This document shows, piece by piece, positions 61,752-64,000 of a stretch of 64,000 bases of DNA (positions are counted from its first letter, which is position 1; the number at the start of each line of letters is the position of its first letter). The DNA is from Chamaelirium japonicum (lineage: Eukaryota; Streptophyta; Magnoliopsida; Liliales; Melanthiaceae). The notes beneath the pieces were generated by a model. The model was not told where the DNA came from and did not search any database. It saw only the letters and a list, made by a program, of their open reading frames with translations. The stretch covers positions 51,840,472-51,904,471 of the forward strand of contig OX393557.1 of NCBI GenBank assembly GCA_947650365.1, read 5' to 3'. The position numbers were made by a program, and so were the translations under genes.

Positions 61752-64000
61752 TTGTTTACAGAAATCATGACCAAGCTCGACCCCCTTGCCTCCATACTTA
61801 ATGATAACAAACTTACGGGACCAAACTACGAGGACTGGAAGCGTAACCTGATGCTCGTCCTAAGGGTTGGCAAACACATAATTGTCTTAAGTACCCCTCA
61901 ATCGGCTATGCCGGGACCAAGTGCAACTAAGGCCCAGTTGAAGGAATGGAAAGACTGGCTAGATGCTGATGAGATGTGCAAGTGCTATATAGTGGCATCC
62001 TTACGGACCGTCCTTCAGAAGCAAGTCAAAGACATGGCCTTTGCTTCAGACATGATGCTCTACCTAAAGAAAATATTCGAGGGTCATAGTCAGGTAACTC
62101 GTTACCTGACCATCAAGAAATTGGTGTCCACGAAGATAGCAGAGGGGACTTTAGTTCGGGATCATATGCTGAAATTGTTTGGCTATGTGAACGAGCTTGG
62201 TTCCTTCGATGTCATCTTTGATGCAGAGATCCAGACCGATATTTTCCTCGCGTCTCTGTTAGGAGCGTTTGAGGGCTTCGTTACCAACTTTAACCTTAAC
62301 CGGTTGGAGATGTCTAACGCAGAGCTCCTAGCGGCTCTCCAGGATGCAGAGGACGGAATGAAGGCAGGAGCCCAATCCCTGAACGTGGAGCGAAATTCTT
62401 CTCTGAAAGCCAAAGGCAAGTTTCAGAAAAGATAGTCTAAGAAGCCTGTGAAGATGGGCCAGGTGCAGTGCAGGTTCTTAAGCAGAATGGTCCGGTGAAG
62501 CCCAAAGGAAAATGCTTTCGATGCCGCAAGAAGGGGCACTGGAAGGGCGACTGCCGCGCGTCTCCCAAGAAGGCTGAGACAGGTATATCTCAAATCCATA
62601 TCGTGGAATCCCATTAGCATCCAGTAGTTCTCCAGTTTCATGTATTGTGGATTCTGGTTCCACTAACCATGCTTGCAATAATTTGCAGGGGTTCAAGGAG
62701 ACAAGAAAACTGGGTGATGGAGAGATGATCCTAAGCATGGGAACTGAGACCGTGGCAGAGGCTGAAGCAGTTGGAGATGTCATCTTGTAGTTCCTTGATG
62801 GAAGAAGTTTATTGCTTAGAGACATACTTTATGTACCGTCCTTGAGACAAAACTTAATTTCTGTTTCCTTATTGAATAATGAAGGTTTTTCAGTTTTATT
62901 TGATACTTCTGGTGTGTCAATTAAATTGAATGGTTCCTTTGTTTGTAAGGGAAAGATACAGAATGGTCTCTATGTAATTAACTCCAATCATAAGCAGGAT
63001 AACATAACTGAAGCTTGTGTGGTTAATTCATCTAAAAGAAAAAATCCTTTAGATAATCCAACACTCCTTTAGCAACTAAGGCTTGGACACATAACCTCAG
63101 ACAAGATTCACAGGTTGGTTAAGGTATGACTCTTAAGTCTAGATGTTTCAAAAAGCCTACCGACGTGTGAGTCCTACCTGGAAGGCAAGATGACTAAAAG
63201 ATCTTTCTGAGCCAAAGGTAGCAGATCTAAGGAGGTATTAGAGTTGGTATACACTGATGTATGTGGGCCCATACGTATCCGTGCCATAGGAGGCTTCGAG
63301 TATTTCATCACGTTCACGGATGATCACTCGAGGTTTGAATACATATACCTAATGCGGTGGAAGTCTGAATCCTTTGATAAGTTCAAGGAGTTCAGAGCTG
63401 AAGCAGAAATACAGATGGGTAAAAGTATCAAGTCTCTTTGATAGGATCGAGGAGGCGAATACCTATCGAATGAAATTATTGGGTACCTACGTGAGCATGG
63501 GATCATATCCCAGTTGACTGCACCAGGGACACCACAACAAAACGATGTATCTGAGAGGAGAAACCAAACTTTGTTAGACATGGTTCGGACTATGATGAGT
63601 TATGCAATATTGCCACCTAGTTTTTGGGGATATGCCCTAGAGACGGCAGCATATACTTTGAATTTTGTTCCATCAAAGTCAGTACCCCTAACTCCTTGGG
63701 AGCTGTGGTTGAAGCGAAAGCCAAGCCTACAACACTTTAGGATTTGGGGTTGTCCAGCACATGTGCGGAAGGACAAGCGAGATAAGATGGAGTCAAAAAC
63801 TAAGGTATGTCTGTTCGTTGGGTATCCAAAAGGGACAAAGGGTGGTTTATTTTATTATCTTGAGGATAGAAAGGTTGTCGTCTTGACGAACGCCGTATTC
63901 CTAGAGTAGGATTATTTAATAGACCATAAGCCTACCAATAAAGTAGTTCTTGAAGAATTGCTTGGTACTGATGGGAGTACGCAGACAGAAAACGTAGTGG
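61752..64000 (+). other. Layer 1 gag and 5' part of pol, fossil
   Basis: Gag begins near 61767 (KLTGPNYEDWKRNL). Zinc knuckle text lies near 62515-62570, protease motif near 62645, integrase from about 63070 to the window end. Closely related to layer 4 but broken several times in the part seen. Continues past the window. Confidence 0.88.

Larger units (their letters stand above)
14492..64000 (+). mobile_element. Layer 1: Ty1/copia retroelement, fossil, runs off window
   Basis: The outermost element. Its 5' LTR begins TGTTG at 14492 and ends CCAACA at 59916, split by layer 2. The primer-binding site TGGTATCAGAGC follows at 59919. The gag start and pol pieces lie to the right. The 3' LTR is outside the window, so it cannot be dated by LTR divergence; nesting makes it older than all others. 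The coding part seen is broken, with roughly six to eight breaks in the visible portion. Confidence 0.9.

Overview
The window is nuclear DNA of a flowering plant. The evidence is an intron-rich fibrillarin gene, an intronless C2H2 zinc-finger repressor of the ZAT type, Ty1/copia retroelements primed by initiator tRNA-Met, and CACTA (En/Spm) transposons. The high GC of the zinc-finger gene leans towards a monocot or early-diverging angiosperm, but I cannot name the species.

Bases 1-14491 are host-type sequence. The last four visible coding exons of a fibrillarin gene (754-8053, +) are separated by short introns and one 6.58 kb intron. That intron holds three box C/D snoRNA-like units (4504, 4791, 5470), a hAT-type MITE with a perfect 8-bp target duplication (6311-6733) and a possible SINE. 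Downstream come a MIRNA-like hairpin (8309-8453), a probable ~2 kb terminal-inverted-repeat element holding a fold-back MITE in a (TA)n tract, the zinc-finger gene (11729-12397, +), a LINE remnant (-), and a decayed second copy of the zinc-finger gene (13787-14283).

From 14492 to the right edge there are five mobile elements one inside another. Layer 1 is a copia element (+) that starts at 14492 and runs off the window; its 5' LTR is split by layer 2. Layer 2 is a copia element (-), 15358-58838, target duplication AGTTC. Its leader is split by layer 3, a non-autonomous CACTA element, 21905-55448, duplication AGT. Layer 3 is split by layer 4, a young copia element (+), 22673-49124, duplication ACTAC, with two 2131-bp LTRs that differ at about 13 positions. 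Layer 4 is split in gag by layer 5, a complete-looking CACTA element, 26751-43209, duplication AAT. LTR divergence agrees with the nesting order (about 4-6% in layer 2, about 0.6% in layer 4).

Layer 5 has open, correctly spliced TNPD-like (37396-40997, -) and TNPA-like (34124-35823, -) genes and ACCGACGG-rich subterminal regions, so it may be autonomous. Much of its body is a 181-bp satellite: about 34 tandem copies on one side of the TNPA gene, with an 11/12-monomer higher-order repeat, and about 7 copies in inverted orientation on the other side. The older layer 3 carries a diverged array of the same satellite, an internally deleted transposase piece, interstitial telomere-type repeats, and a captured intron-containing fragment of an ARGONAUTE PIWI domain. 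The satellite as a standing part of a CACTA family, and the ARGONAUTE capture, are the most unusual points.
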